A stretch of DNA of 64,000 nt from Terrimonas sp937888905 (GCA_937888905.1 CALATA010000017.1:186001-250000), one strand, 5' to 3'. Shown: positions 14,631-23,821, counted from the stretch's first letter. A program made the numbers and translations. The notes: generated by a model not told the origin, from the sequence alone.

Positions 14631-15743
14631 TCATATCTCCTGAAACTTCCGGTAATAAGCGATCAGCCACGCCACCACCTCACTATAGGTTCTTTTGCCT
14701 CCGGGTTGATTATTGGCTTTGAGGTAACTTCCGTAAGCCCAGGTGATCACCGGCTCGATGGGATTCTTGTATTTCTTTAAATAATCACGGTAGGCTTTGA
14801 TGTCGGCTTTTACCTGCGGATGCAAGGTCTGGTTGTAGGCGCGTAGCGCTGCGGAATCGCGGCGGTACAATTCTCCTCCCGCATACTGGTACATATCGAA
14901 ATAAACCGAGTAGCGGAAGAACACCGATGGATGTCTGCGTGACGCGAGGAAAGCGACAAAGTTGGCTTCGTTCTCCTTCCCATAGCCCAATTGATGCGCG
15001 ATCTCGTGCATGGTCACAAAAGGTTCGAGCACACTGGGGATAGTGGTATTGACCTGTGCTTCACCCGAGAAGGGATTGTAATAGCCCTGGAAGCCTAGTA
15101 TGTTTCCTGCATAACTGAATAAAGATGGTTTGGCTGAGCGGGGCTGGTAAGCCAGGTAAGGATGTTGCTGCGCCATGCTGTCGTATCCGCGGCCTGCCTG
15201 GCGAAACAGCCTGTATTTATCACGGGCAAAAGAATCACGCGCTTCAGGTGTCAGTTGCGAAGCCTCGTTATTGAGCGCAGTATGCAAGACCTTAACCAGT
15301 GAATCTAATTCGCCCGTAGAATAGGCGCTGACCTCGGTAAGACCGAGCTGTGATGAAATGCCCAGCCGGTTATAATTGAGTCCCCACAGGAGATTGAAGA
15401 AAACGTAAATAAACAGGAAAAGGAAAATGCCTTGTTGCAGCGCGGCTTTGAAATAAGCGCGGTTGAGCCGGCGGAGAAACAGGAAACGGAAGAAACGGAC
15501 CACGCGGAACAGCAACAGCAGGATCAGAAAGCCATAAAAAAGATCACCGATACTGAAAGGAATCCAGCCGAAGAGGGTACGTTGCAGCCTTGATACAATA
15601 GGATAAAAGCCGTACGTATAATATTTTTCAACCATATTGGGGTATAGCGATACCCATTTAATGGCAATCGCCCCCAGGATCAGTAACACCCAACTCCAGC
15701 CTTTCATCAGCCGGGAAAAAAGGCGGGAGAAAAACTTTTGCAC
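14631..15743 (-). CDS. DUF3810 membrane protein with HExxH motif
   Basis: 370 residues. Three N-terminal membrane helices (about 14-32, 55-75 and 100-125) are followed by a soluble domain holding TMHEIAHQLGYGKENEANF, an HExxH zinc-binding motif with downstream NEANF whose Glu fits the third ligand of a gluzincin. DUF3810 is a Bacteroidota/Firmicutes family of predicted membrane-anchored metallopeptidases with no known substrate. The gene is a single unit; the start at 15741-15743 faces the DUF177 operon. Confidence 0.88.
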   Translation of the reverse strand: MQKFFSRLFSRLMKGWSWVLLILGAIAIKWVSLYPNMVEKYYTYGFYPIVSRLQRTLFGWIPFSIGDLFYGFLILLLLFRVVRFFRFLFLRRLNRAYFKAALQQGIFLFLFIYVFFNLLWGLNYNRLGISSQLGLTEVSAYSTGELDSLVKVLHTALNNEASQLTPEARDSFARDKYRLFRQAGRGYDSMAQQHPYLAYQPRSAKPSLFSYAGNILGFQGYYNPFSGEAQVNTTIPSVLEPFVTMHEIAHQLGYGKENEANFVAFLASRRHPSVFFRYSVYFDMYQYAGGELYRRDSAALRAYNQTLHPQVKADIKAYRDYLKKYKNPIEPVITWAYGSYLKANNQPGGKRTYSEVVAWLIAYYRKFQEI

Positions 15744-15840
15744 CGGAATAAATTAAAAATCATTAATAATGAGCAAATTACGATAAATTGCCCAGCAAAA
15801 ATAAATGAAAAAGACCGCGGAATAGTTCATAAAATTTACC

Positions 15841-15848
15841 TACCTTTG
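15841..15848 (+). promoter_or_regulatory. -7 box of the DUF177-rpmF-plsX operon
   Basis: TACCTTTG is a perfect TAnnTTTG match, 32 bases before the DUF177 start, leaving a leader of about 20-25 bases. The -33 region is not clear. Confidence 0.6.
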
Positions 15849-15879
15849 CCTCCCGATTTTTCAGGACAAATGTTGAGCC

Positions 15880-16449
15880 ATGGGTCACCGCCGAGATTTT
15901 GAGATAGCCTTTGTAGGGTTGAAACCCGGAGTTCATGAGTACAACTATGAGATTGACGACAAGTTCTTTGAGGCATTTCAGCAGCAGGATTTCCGCCACT
16001 GCTCAGCGAAAATAAAACTCTCGCTGGACAAGAAAAACAGCTTCTTGTTATTGAAGTTTGAAATTGGCGGTACCCTTGAAGTCACCTGCGACCGTTGTAA
16101 CAACGACCTCCCGCTTGAACTGTGGGACGAGTTTAACATGACGGTTAAGATGGTGGAAGATGCGGAACTGATGAATGACCAGGAAGATGATCCCGATGTG
16201 TATTATATCGGGCGGAATGAAAGTCACCTGGACGTAGCCAACTGGATCTACGAGTTCATCAACCTGAGTATTCCGATGCAGAAGGTCTGCGGCTATGATA
16301 ACGCCGACGGTCCCAACTGCAACCCGGCCGCACTGAAAATGCTTCGTCACATGGAACCGGATCCTGAACAGGACGAGCCTAAAGAATCGAATCCGATCTG
16401 GAAAGGCCTCGAACAGTTCAAGGACCTGAAAGACAAAGGGAAAAAATAA
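15880..16449 (+). CDS. DUF177 (YceD-like) protein
   Basis: 189 residues from the ATG at 15880. It has the DUF177 core: FEIGGTLEVTCDRCNNDLP with the CxxC pair, and the acidic VEDAELMNDQEDDPDVYYI region, then a YEFINLSIPMQKVC segment. The family is encoded just before rpmF across bacteria; in plants and E. coli it has been linked to 23S rRNA accumulation. Here it also precedes rpmF by 38 bases, supporting the call. The C-terminus adds an acidic and basic tail. Confidence 0.92.
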   Translation: MGHRRDFEIAFVGLKPGVHEYNYEIDDKFFEAFQQQDFRHCSAKIKLSLDKKNSFLLLKFEIGGTLEVTCDRCNNDLPLELWDEFNMTVKMVEDAELMNDQEDDPDVYYIGRNESHLDVANWIYEFINLSIPMQKVCGYDNADGPNCNPAALKMLRHMEPDPEQDEPKESNPIWKGLEQFKDLKDKGKK

Positions 16450-16487
16450 ACAGAGAATAATTTTCTAATTAGTTAAATAGCAGAGAT

Positions 16488-16682
16488 ATGCCAAATCCCA
16501 AACGCAGACACAGCCAGCAAAGAAGCGCAAAGCGCCGTACTCACTATAAAGCTACTGCGACCACGCTGACCACTGACAGCACTACCGGAGAAACGCATGT
16601 ACGTCACCGTGCACACGTAAGCGAAGGAAAACTGTACTACAAGGGCAAACTGGTTAGTGAGACCGCTCCTTCCAAAGCTTAA
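16488..16682 (+). CDS. rpmF: Ribosomal protein bL32
   Basis: 64 residues, the family length. The start MPNPKRRHSQQRSAKRRTHY is the conserved bL32 N-terminus and RHRAHVSEGKLYYKGK the conserved C-terminal part. The zinc-binding Cys residues found in some bL32 proteins are absent, as is common in Bacteroidota. It is a component of the 50S subunit. It lies between DUF177 and plsX in the conserved order. Confidence 0.97.
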   Translation: MPNPKRRHSQQRSAKRRTHYKATATTLTTDSTTGETHVRHRAHVSEGKLYYKGKLVSETAPSKA

Positions 16683-16708
16683 TATTGTTTTTTCAAATAA
16701 CGGACTTG

Positions 16709-16754
16709 ATTCCAAATCCATTGCCGACCTTTGGTTTGCGATGAGGTTTGGAAT
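16709..16754 (+). promoter_or_regulatory. Hairpin between rpmF and plsX
   Basis: ATTCCAAATC (16709-16718) pairs with GGTTTGGAAT (16745-16754) with one wobble, loop 26 bases, followed by TTTTAATTTT. It could attenuate transcription or trim the message between the ribosomal protein and lipid gene; no test is possible here. Confidence 0.35.
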
Positions 16755-16778
16755 TTTAATTTTGGGAAATAAGCTTCT

Positions 16779-17732
16779 ATGGTTATAGGCATTGATATGA
16801 TGGGCGGTGATTATGCTCCCCTCGAAGCCGTTAAGGGGATCAACCGTTTTTTGAATGAGGACAAGGAAGGTGATGTACGCCTGCTGCTGATCGGTGACGA
16901 GTCACAGATCAACCCACTGCTGAATGAGCACGCCGTGCCCACCGGCAGACTGAGCGTTGTACACGCGTCACAGGTGATCGACATGCACGAACATCCCACC
17001 AAAGCCCTTAAGGAAAAACAACAGTCATCCATCGCCATCGGATTTCATTTGCTGGCATCCGGAAAAATGGACGCTTTCATCAGCGCAGGTAATACCGGAG
17101 CCATGCTCGTCGGCACACTTTTCACCATCAAAGCAGTGGAAGGTGTAATCCGCCCTACCATTTCCAGTATTGTTCCCCTTCACAACGGAGGAACCGGACT
17201 CCTGCTCGATGTCGGTCTCAATGCGGATTGCAAACCGGAGCAACTGAACCAGTTCGCCGTGATGGGCAGCATCTATGCGCAGCTCATTCTCGGTATCAGC
17301 GAACCACGCGTAGGCTTGCTCAACGTGGGAGAAGAAGAAGGAAAAGGAAATGTGCTGGCCCAGGCCACTTATCCCCTTCTCAAAGAAAACAAACACATCC
17401 GTTTTATCGGTAATATTGAAGGAAGAGACGTACTCACCGGCAAAGCTGATGTGATCGTGTGCGAAGGTTTTACCGGCAACGTGGTACTCAAACTCGCAGA
17501 ATCGCTGTACGACCTTAAACCGGTCAACAGCACGAACGACGACTATTTCAACAGGTTCAACTTCGAAATATATGGAGGTACTCCCGTATTGGGAGTAGCT
17601 AAACCCGTTATCATCGGGCACGGCATCTCCGGACAACTGGCATTCAGCAATATGATCGGCGTAGCACGTAAGATGGTAGAAAAGGATGTATTGGGTAAAA
17701 TGAAAGAAGCCCTGCGTCCGGAAGAAGCCTGA
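16779..17732 (+). CDS. plsX: Phosphate acyltransferase PlsX
   Basis: 317 residues. It starts VIGIDMMGGDYAP, the PlsX signature, and has SAGNTGAMLVG, GNIEGRDVLTGKADVIVCEG, GFTGNVVLK and a C-terminal GISGQLAFSNMI region. It makes acyl-phosphate from acyl-ACP for PlsY, starting phospholipid synthesis at the membrane. Third gene of the DUF177-rpmF-plsX operon, 96 bases after rpmF with a hairpin in the gap. Confidence 0.96.
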   Translation: MVIGIDMMGGDYAPLEAVKGINRFLNEDKEGDVRLLLIGDESQINPLLNEHAVPTGRLSVVHASQVIDMHEHPTKALKEKQQSSIAIGFHLLASGKMDAFISAGNTGAMLVGTLFTIKAVEGVIRPTISSIVPLHNGGTGLLLDVGLNADCKPEQLNQFAVMGSIYAQLILGISEPRVGLLNVGEEEGKGNVLAQATYPLLKENKHIRFIGNIEGRDVLTGKADVIVCEGFTGNVVLKLAESLYDLKPVNSTNDDYFNRFNFEIYGGTPVLGVAKPVIIGHGISGQLAFSNMIGVARKMVEKDVLGKMKEALRPEEA

Positions 17733-17761
17733 CCAATGCCAACCGATCATCGCGGCTGCTT

Positions 17762-18949
17762 ATGAAGCAAACTTTCATTACGGCACTTAAAGCTGAGCTG
17801 GAGCATACTTTCGGCAGGAAGATCCGTTCTTCCCGCGATTGCCTGCAATTGGTAGACGCAATATTTCAACGCACCGGTGAAACCATCAATGCCAACACGC
17901 TCCGCCGTTTTTTTGGTCTCGTTCAATCCCAGTACGCCGCTTCCTCCGCTACCTTACTTATTCTTTGCCGTTATTGCGGATTTGATTCTCCCGATGAAGT
18001 AGAGGTCAATATCCGCAAACAAACCGCTACCGATATCGCGCGCCAGGAAGTGTTGCATTACCTCGTAAGCCTCTTCCGCGACGTACCGCCTCCTGAAGGC
18101 CAGGACTACGACCGCGTACTCGACAACCTCACCCGCCGCACGATTGAATTTCTCGAACGCAATGAAGCACTCATCGATCCGTTTCAACGCGAAGTGGCCC
18201 GTACACGTGCCGGACAATTCTATTATTACGAGCAGGCCGTGCAGATGGATCATCTCAATGGTTCTTATGGAAAAGGTCTTCGTTATTACCTCGCTGCCAA
18301 GGCCACGCCGGATGCTATCCTGTTCGCACATGCCATCCAGGTATTCCGCTATTGGCTCAACCAGGACCTGCGGCAACTCGATAAACACATGAGCCGGCTT
18401 GCCGACACCCCACCACATCCACACCTGGCCCCGCACATCATGGGCAGACTAATGGCCGCCCGTTTATTTCATCTGCATGCGCATGGAGAAAGCACCGACA
18501 AACTACTCGCCGAAATGCGCCGCTATCAATCCATTCTTAAAATCACGAGGGAAAACTCTCCCTCCGCGGTCCCGGATTTTGAATTGATCATCTGCGAAGC
18601 ACTCACGCTTACCGGGCACCTGACCGAAGCACGCGAATACCTGCAACGCGGACGCAACTATTATGCAGCTTCGCATCACCTCTTGCCCAACGAACCACTC
18701 GCGATCTGGGAAACATTATTAAGTAATATAGACGGACGGAGAACGCGCAAAAAAAACAAGGCCGCCAGCATCCCATCCCTCGATCCGCTCTGTCGCAAAT
18801 ACCATAGCTTATTATTATACCGGCTCGGAACTCCGCTGCGGCAGCCCTCCGCCAAGAAGCAATTAGCCGCCCTCGTAGAAGAAACAGGCTTTCAGATCTT
18901 CGCTCAACCCGGAGGAAATTTCATTCTGAACAAAAAAGAACAATTCTAA
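17762..18949 (+). CDS. Hypothetical protein with Bacteroidota N-terminal HTH-like domain
   Basis: 395 residues, 29 bases after plsX on the same strand. Residues about 1-80 (FGRKIRSSRDCLQLVDAIFQ, INANTLRRFFGL, LLILCRYCGFDSPDEVE) follow a pattern I have seen at the start of many Bacteroidota proteins: a four-helix, HTH-like unit with a T-L-R/K-R-F/W-G core. The rest is alpha-helical, TPR-like in texture, without named repeats. The pattern suggests a regulatory or scaffolding protein. No function is claimed. No signal peptide or membrane segment. Confidence 0.65.
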   Translation: MKQTFITALKAELEHTFGRKIRSSRDCLQLVDAIFQRTGETINANTLRRFFGLVQSQYAASSATLLILCRYCGFDSPDEVEVNIRKQTATDIARQEVLHYLVSLFRDVPPPEGQDYDRVLDNLTRRTIEFLERNEALIDPFQREVARTRAGQFYYYEQAVQMDHLNGSYGKGLRYYLAAKATPDAILFAHAIQVFRYWLNQDLRQLDKHMSRLADTPPHPHLAPHIMGRLMAARLFHLHAHGESTDKLLAEMRRYQSILKITRENSPSAVPDFELIICEALTLTGHLTEAREYLQRGRNYYAASHHLLPNEPLAIWETLLSNIDGRRTRKKNKAASIPSLDPLCRKYHSLLLYRLGTPLRQPSAKKQLAALVEETGFQIFAQPGGNFILNKKEQF

Positions 18950-19157
18950 TATTATTTTTATTTCTACTTTAGACGCAGAAACAACCCCGTCTCACTTAGT
19001 CCTTCCTATAGAAGTCCTCTTTATCTTTCTTTTCCAATTCTTCTGAAATCATATCCGTTTGCTGATTGGAGCACCAGCGATTGCATTGACCGGCTATGGC
19101 CTTTTTCTGCCATTTAAGCCGGACAAGCAACTCATTGGCCTATTTTAAATTATTTGT

Positions 19158-19964
19158 ATGTTATCTATTCCCTATAAACGGACACTGCTGGTCTGTGCTG
19201 CGATGTTGTATGTTCTATTGTTTAGTTCCTGTACCAACACCAAGAAGGCTACTTACTTCTATGGTATGAAAGATGGCGCCGTAGCCACTCCAACGCCTGT
19301 ACCGGAATCGATCATTCAGAAGAATGACATTCTCTCCATCACGGTATCCAGCCTCAATCCTGAAGCTTCGGCTTTGTTCAATGCTTCAAATGGTATCGCC
19401 ACTGCCGGCGGCAGTAACGGCGGTAGTACCGGAGCCGCTGCAGTAGGTTATCTCGTAGGCCCGGAGGGTAACATTCAATTTCCTCTGCTGGGCCTCGTGA
19501 AAGCAGAAGGCCTTACCAAGAATCAGTTGAAGGATTATATTACCAAAACGCTCGGCGACCGCAAGCTGCTCGTAGATCCTATTATTACCATCCGTTTTCA
19601 AAACTTCCGTGTTACGGTGTTGGGAGAAGTTAACCACCCTTCCGTGGTGAGCGTCCCCAACGAGAAACTTTCTTTACTCGAAGCGCTGGGCCTGGCCGGT
19701 GACCTTACCATCTACGGCGAACGCAAGAACGTGATGATCATCCGCGAACAGGGCGACCAGAAGCTCATCAAACGCATCAACCTGAATTCAGAAGAACTGT
19801 TCTCTTCACCCTACTATTATCTTCAGTCCAATGATATCGTATATGTGGAACCCAACAAAGTAAAAGTATCCAGCGCTGGCCGTACCATGCAATGGTTACC
19901 GATCGTGATCAGCGGTTTGTCGCTGGCCGTGATCGTCGCAGACAGACTTATCCCGTCCAACTAA
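19158..19964 (+). CDS. Polysaccharide export outer-membrane lipoprotein (Wza/KpsD-type)
   Basis: 268 residues. Signal peptide with lipobox LFSSC (Cys at residue 25). Poly_export region about 55-130 (ILSITVSSLNPEA, YLVGPEGNIQFPLLGLVKAEGLT), then one SLBB domain (about 137-225: VTVLGEVNHPSVVSVPNEKL, LLEALGLAG, DIVYVEP) and a C-terminal hydrophobic helix (about 245-262). The family forms the outer-membrane channel or periplasmic ring for exopolysaccharide. It opens the polysaccharide cluster, 12 bases before the Wzz/BY-kinase gene. Members usually carry the same order in Bacteroidota. Confidence 0.93.
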   Translation: MLSIPYKRTLLVCAAMLYVLLFSSCTNTKKATYFYGMKDGAVATPTPVPESIIQKNDILSITVSSLNPEASALFNASNGIATAGGSNGGSTGAAAVGYLVGPEGNIQFPLLGLVKAEGLTKNQLKDYITKTLGDRKLLVDPIITIRFQNFRVTVLGEVNHPSVVSVPNEKLSLLEALGLAGDLTIYGERKNVMIIREQGDQKLIKRINLNSEELFSSPYYYLQSNDIVYVEPNKVKVSSAGRTMQWLPIVISGLSLAVIVADRLIPSN

Positions 19965-19975
19965 TACGCTATTAT

Positions 19976-22306
19976 ATGCAAACAGCACCTTCCAAACAGA
20001 AAAAAGAGCACCGCAACCTGGTCAGCGAGGTCTGGTATAAATATTTTCCTTATTGGCCCCTGTTCATCATCATGTTCATCCTTTGCATGTTCGTGGGCTG
20101 GTTCTATCTGAAGATAACCGTACCGAAGTACGAGATCAGCGCCTCCCTCATGCTGAAGGATGAAACCAAAGGTTCGTACGACGGCGAAACCCTCAACTCA
20201 CTCGACCGCCTTTCCGAAAAAAAGATCATCGAAAACGAGTTGCAGGTATTGCAATCACGCAGCCTCATGCAGGATGTAGTACGCCGCCTTCACCTCTATG
20301 CTTCGTATTTCGAAGAAGGAAAACTGGTTGCCACTTCCGCTTACACCAGCACACCGGTAGTGGTGGAAGCCGCCAACCCGGATGAATTGAAGACCATCAA
20401 AAAACTTCCGTTCACTTTCCGCGCCGCTGACAGTACGGTCCGCGTCAACGGGCAGCGTTATGCTTTGAACCGTTTTTATGCCACTTCATTCGGCAACATC
20501 CGTTTTGTACGCAACCCGAATTTCCGTCACGCATCTAAGAGAGACCTTTACCTCACACTGACCAATCCTAAAACGGCTACGTCGGTTTTCATTGGCAGTC
20601 TCCGCACACTCGCCGGCAAAGAATCGACCGTTGTTTCGCTTTCGATCAAGGACATCGATCCTTATCGTGGCGAGCAGGTGCTCGACGAACTCATGGCCGC
20701 CTATGACAGGGCCGCTGTCGACGAAAAGAATAAAATTGCTGAAAATACCTCCGCTTTTGTAGACGAACGCCTGCTTGCCGTGCAACAGGAACTCGATAAT
20801 GTGAATCAACGCAAACAAGCCTACAAAGCAAGCCGCGGCGCGGTTGACATCAGCGCCCAAGGTGAATTGTTCCTGAAAAATGTTGGAGAGAACGATCAGA
20901 AAGTAAGCGATGTGAACATGCAGCTTTCCGTTCTCGACCAGGTAGAAAAATATGTGCAATCGAAAAACAGTGCCGACGGAATAGTTCCTTCCACTATCGG
21001 GCTGAAAGATCCGTTGCTGGCCAAACTTGTGGATCAGTTGCAGGAAACCGTAACCAGCTACGAAAAGCTGAAGAAGACCACCGGCGAGAACAACCCGATG
21101 GTGACCTCGCTGAACGACCAGATCACTAAATTGAGACCCAGCCTGCTGGAAAACATCCGTAACCAGCGCAGCAGCCTCGAAGCCACCAAGCTCAATCTCT
21201 ATTCTACCAACAACCTCTACAGCTCCATGCTGCAGACCATTCCGCAGAAAGAAAGAGACCTGATCGATATCGACCGCGAGCAGGCCATCAAGCTCGGCAT
21301 TTATAATTTCCTCCGGCAGAAAAAAGAAGAAAGTGCGCTGGCGCATATCTCTACTACCTCGGGCAGCCGCATCGTTGACAAGGCACAAGCCAGCTTTTTC
21401 CCCGTAACACCGAAATCACAACTCATTTATATTATCGCCCTGGTATTTGGTTTGGGCCTTCCCATTGGCTTCATTGCCATCCGCGAAATGCTGAACAGAA
21501 AAATATTGTTCCGCAGCGAAATTGAACACCTGACCAGTGTGCCTATCATCGGAGAAGTAGTACTCGACAGAAGTAAAGATCCGCTGGTAATCCGCGAGGG
21601 CAACCGCACATTCATTGCAGAGCAATTCAGAAGAATACGCTCGTCGCTTGGTTATCTCGGTGTGAACTCCGTTAAGAAAAAAATATTGGTCACTTCTTCG
21701 CTGCCGGGTGAAGGCAAGAGTTTTGTTGCCGCCAACCTCGCGCTGAGTTTAGCCGTTGCCGGTAAGAAAGTGATCCTTGTCGAATTTGACCTGGCCAATC
21801 CTTCCCTGAGTCAGAAGCTCGGTCTTCAGCTCGACAAAGGCGTAACCAATTATCTCTGGAATGAAGCAGAGCCGGAAGAGCTTATCCGCCGTGCTCCTGC
21901 TCACGACAACCTCTTTTTCCTGCCCGCCGGTCCGGTGCCCGAAAATCCTTCGGAGCTGCTGATCAATCCGCGGGTACAGGAGCTGCTCGAATATCTCGAA
22001 GCAATTTTCGACGCTATCATCATCGACTCTGCACCGGCCAGCCTGCTGTCCGATGCATATGTGCTGTCTCCGATGTGCGATGCTACGTTGTATGTAGTAA
22101 AACACAAGTTCACACCGAAGATTCACCTGGAGCGTCTCGATGAGAGCAATGCGGTAAACCCGCTCAAGAACATGGGTATTATTTTCAACGGCATCCGCTC
22201 CCGTGGCTTTACCAAAAATGGTTATGGCTATGGTTACGGATATGGCTATATACATAACGGACAAACCGGTAGCAAAAAGAAGCGTTCGCGCGCGGCAACG
22301 CGTTGA
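19976..22306 (+). CDS. Polysaccharide co-polymerase fused to BY-kinase (Wzc-like)
   Basis: 776 residues from the ATG at 19976. Wzz domain with a first membrane helix near residue 25-45, a long periplasmic coiled-coil part (about 240-470), and a second membrane helix near 480-500. The cytosolic tyrosine autokinase has Walker A LPGEGKS (about 575-581), A' VILVEFD and Walker B AIIIDSAP (about 679-686). The C-terminal tail has a YGYGYGYGY cluster, the expected autophosphorylation site. It sets chain length and drives export cycles with the Wza-like lipoprotein upstream. Confidence 0.95.
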   Translation: MQTAPSKQKKEHRNLVSEVWYKYFPYWPLFIIMFILCMFVGWFYLKITVPKYEISASLMLKDETKGSYDGETLNSLDRLSEKKIIENELQVLQSRSLMQDVVRRLHLYASYFEEGKLVATSAYTSTPVVVEAANPDELKTIKKLPFTFRAADSTVRVNGQRYALNRFYATSFGNIRFVRNPNFRHASKRDLYLTLTNPKTATSVFIGSLRTLAGKESTVVSLSIKDIDPYRGEQVLDELMAAYDRAAVDEKNKIAENTSAFVDERLLAVQQELDNVNQRKQAYKASRGAVDISAQGELFLKNVGENDQKVSDVNMQLSVLDQVEKYVQSKNSADGIVPSTIGLKDPLLAKLVDQLQETVTSYEKLKKTTGENNPMVTSLNDQITKLRPSLLENIRNQRSSLEATKLNLYSTNNLYSSMLQTIPQKERDLIDIDREQAIKLGIYNFLRQKKEESALAHISTTSGSRIVDKAQASFFPVTPKSQLIYIIALVFGLGLPIGFIAIREMLNRKILFRSEIEHLTSVPIIGEVVLDRSKDPLVIREGNRTFIAEQFRRIRSSLGYLGVNSVKKKILVTSSLPGEGKSFVAANLALSLAVAGKKVILVEFDLANPSLSQKLGLQLDKGVTNYLWNEAEPEELIRRAPAHDNLFFLPAGPVPENPSELLINPRVQELLEYLEAIFDAIIIDSAPASLLSDAYVLSPMCDATLYVVKHKFTPKIHLERLDESNAVNPLKNMGIIFNGIRSRGFTKNGYGYGYGYGYIHNGQTGSKKKRSRAATR

Positions 22307-22454
22307 TAAGCGGACAGTTTTCGCACAGGTTTTTCCGGAACGGCTTTCATTCAAAGACTCATTACACATGTGCCCTGTAACTGAGATGGGCGGAGCCTTT
22401 TCCCGGGAAAACCACTGATTAGCAGTTTTTACATAACTATTAAACCTGATAACA
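22307..22454 (+). other. 148-base gap before the NusG-like gene with a 14-bp palindrome
   Basis: No coding sequence is seen. TTTTCCCGGGAAAA (22398-22411) is a perfect palindrome and is followed by a weak hairpin ending in TTTTT (to 22430). It could be a leader, termination or loading site for the antiterminator encoded just downstream; this is inference. Confidence 0.3.
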
Positions 22455-22994
22455 ATGGTTTCGCAAGATGGTAAACAATGGTTCGCACTCTACACCCGGC
22501 CACGCTGGGAGAAGAAAGTGACCGAACTGCTGGACAGAAAAAAAATTCAAGTTTACTGCCCGCTTAATAAAGTACAGCGTCAATGGTCTGATCGCAAGAA
22601 GGTCGTTCATGAACCATTGTTCAGCTCCTACGTTTTTGTTTGCCTTTCTCCTGAAGAACAAACAAAGGCATTGCAAACCGAAGGCGTGATCAATTTTGTA
22701 TATTGGTTGCACAAGCCGGCTGTGATCCGCAACGACGAGATCGACGCTATCCGTCGTTTCCTCAACGAATACGAGCATGTTTCACTGGAAAAATGTCCGG
22801 TAAACATGAACGACACTGTCCGCATTCTCAACGGTCCGTTGATGACATGGGAAGGACAGGTGGTGGAAGTGCGCGCCAATACGATCAAAGTAATGTTGCC
22901 TTCGCTGGGACAATGTCTCGTGGCAGAATTCCGCAAAGAGAATGTAGAGAAAGTGATCCATCCGGTATCGGCCTATCACATGAAAGCCGTTTAA
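22455..22994 (+). CDS. UpxY-type NusG-like transcription antiterminator
   Basis: 179 residues. NGN domain with KQWFALYTRPRWEKKV at the start and SSYVFVCL in the middle, then a C-terminal KOW domain (about 115-170: PLMTWEGQVVEVRANTIKV). It is a specialised NusG paralogue of the UpxY/RfaH/LoaP group, which helps RNA polymerase read through long polysaccharide operons. The cluster downstream is about 24 kb on one strand, a fitting target. In Bacteroides such genes open the operon; here it is third. Confidence 0.9.
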   Translation: MVSQDGKQWFALYTRPRWEKKVTELLDRKKIQVYCPLNKVQRQWSDRKKVVHEPLFSSYVFVCLSPEEQTKALQTEGVINFVYWLHKPAVIRNDEIDAIRRFLNEYEHVSLEKCPVNMNDTVRILNGPLMTWEGQVVEVRANTIKVMLPSLGQCLVAEFRKENVEKVIHPVSAYHMKAV

Positions 22995-23003
22995 TTCAGC
23001 ATT

Positions 23004-23405
23004 ATGCCATTGAGTGAAGTGAAGCTCCTGGAGCTTCCGAAAATTCTGGACCCGCGCGGCAATCTGTCATTTCTCCAAAACAATGATCAGTTGCCTTTCG
23101 CTGTACAACGCGTGTATTGGATTTATGATGTACCGGGCGGTGATTTCCGCGGTGGCCATGCCTATCGTTCCTTACAAGAAGTGATCATTTCCTTGTCCGG
23201 CAGCTTTGATGTAGTGCTGAGTGACGGCTACGAAGAAAAAAAGATCACATTGAACCGCTCCTACTACGGCTTGTATGTACCGAAGATGATCTGGCGCCAA
23301 CTGGAAAATTTTTCTACCAACGCGCTCGCCTTCATCGCGGCCGACCAGCCTTACAGCGAACAAGATTACATACGCGATTTCGAAGCCTTCAAGCAAACTG
23401 TATGA
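23004..23405 (+). CDS. FdtA/WxcM-like cupin, divergent active site
   Basis: 133 residues, single cupin. The family (dTDP-4-oxo-6-deoxyglucose 3,4-ketoisomerase) uses a HxH pair after the GG-x-x-RG turn. Here the site reads RGGHAYRSLQEV, with H52 but Tyr at 54, so one catalytic His is missing. The rest (YDVPGG, LNRSYYGLYVPKMIWRQLEN) fits the family. It overlaps the next cupin gene by four bases (ATGA), so the two are probably co-translated and may form a heteromer. The likely role is in making a 3-amino-3,6-dideoxyhexose. Confidence 0.88.
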   Translation: MPLSEVKLLELPKILDPRGNLSFLQNNDQLPFAVQRVYWIYDVPGGDFRGGHAYRSLQEVIISLSGSFDVVLSDGYEEKKITLNRSYYGLYVPKMIWRQLENFSTNALAFIAADQPYSEQDYIRDFEAFKQTV

Positions 23406-23821
23406 GTCAGCCATCCGTATTCGATTGCAGCGTTATTTATTTACCCCGCATTCATAACCGCGCAGGCAACATCACTCCTATTCACAACAGCCGCGAAATC
23501 CCTTTCGACGTGAGAAGGATTTTTTACCTGTATGATATTCCGGGCGGTGAATCACGCGGTGCTCATGCACACCGCCGCTGCCACCAGTTCCTGGTAGCCG
23601 TGAGCGGTTGCTTCGAAGTATTGCTCGACGATGGACATACTCAACGCCTGGTAATGCTCAACCGTCCTTATATGGGCCTGCACATTCCCCCGGGCATGTG
23701 GGCATCCGAAGTAAATTTTTCTTCCGGTTCCGTTTGCCTCGTACTGGCTTCCGAACTTTATGACGAGCATGATTACATCCGCAACTATGACGATTTCAAA
23801 AGCTTCAGGACTCCTGCCTGA
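23402..23821 (+). CDS. fdtA: FdtA-like sugar 3,4-ketoisomerase (cupin)
   Basis: 139 residues, with the intact family site RGAHAHRRCHQFLV (H55 and H57), IYLPRIHNRAGNIT at the start and LNRPYMGLHIPPGMWASEV. The known reaction converts dTDP-4-keto-6-deoxyglucose to its 3-keto isomer for later transamination at C3. It pairs with the DegT aminotransferase at 26096, matching FdtA/FdtB logic. No dTDP-glucose synthase or 4,6-dehydratase (RmlA/RmlB) is in the window, so these must be encoded elsewhere. Confidence 0.85.
   Translation: MSQPSVFDCSVIYLPRIHNRAGNITPIHNSREIPFDVRRIFYLYDIPGGESRGAHAHRRCHQFLVAVSGCFEVLLDDGHTQRLVMLNRPYMGLHIPPGMWASEVNFSSGSVCLVLASELYDEHDYIRNYDDFKSFRTPA

Noticed and set aside
19047..19148. 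33-codon hydrophobic frame before the export lipoprotein (LIGAPAIALTGYGLFLPF)
   Set aside because: It might be the end of a lost membrane protein, but it has no start, is very short, and the family cannot be named. I treat 18950-19157 as intergenic.
20486..21388. 300-codon antisense frame within the BY-kinase gene and similar long antisense frames elsewhere
   Set aside because: They mirror strongly supported genes, have no domain pattern and no upstream signals; these are shadows of GC-biased codon use.
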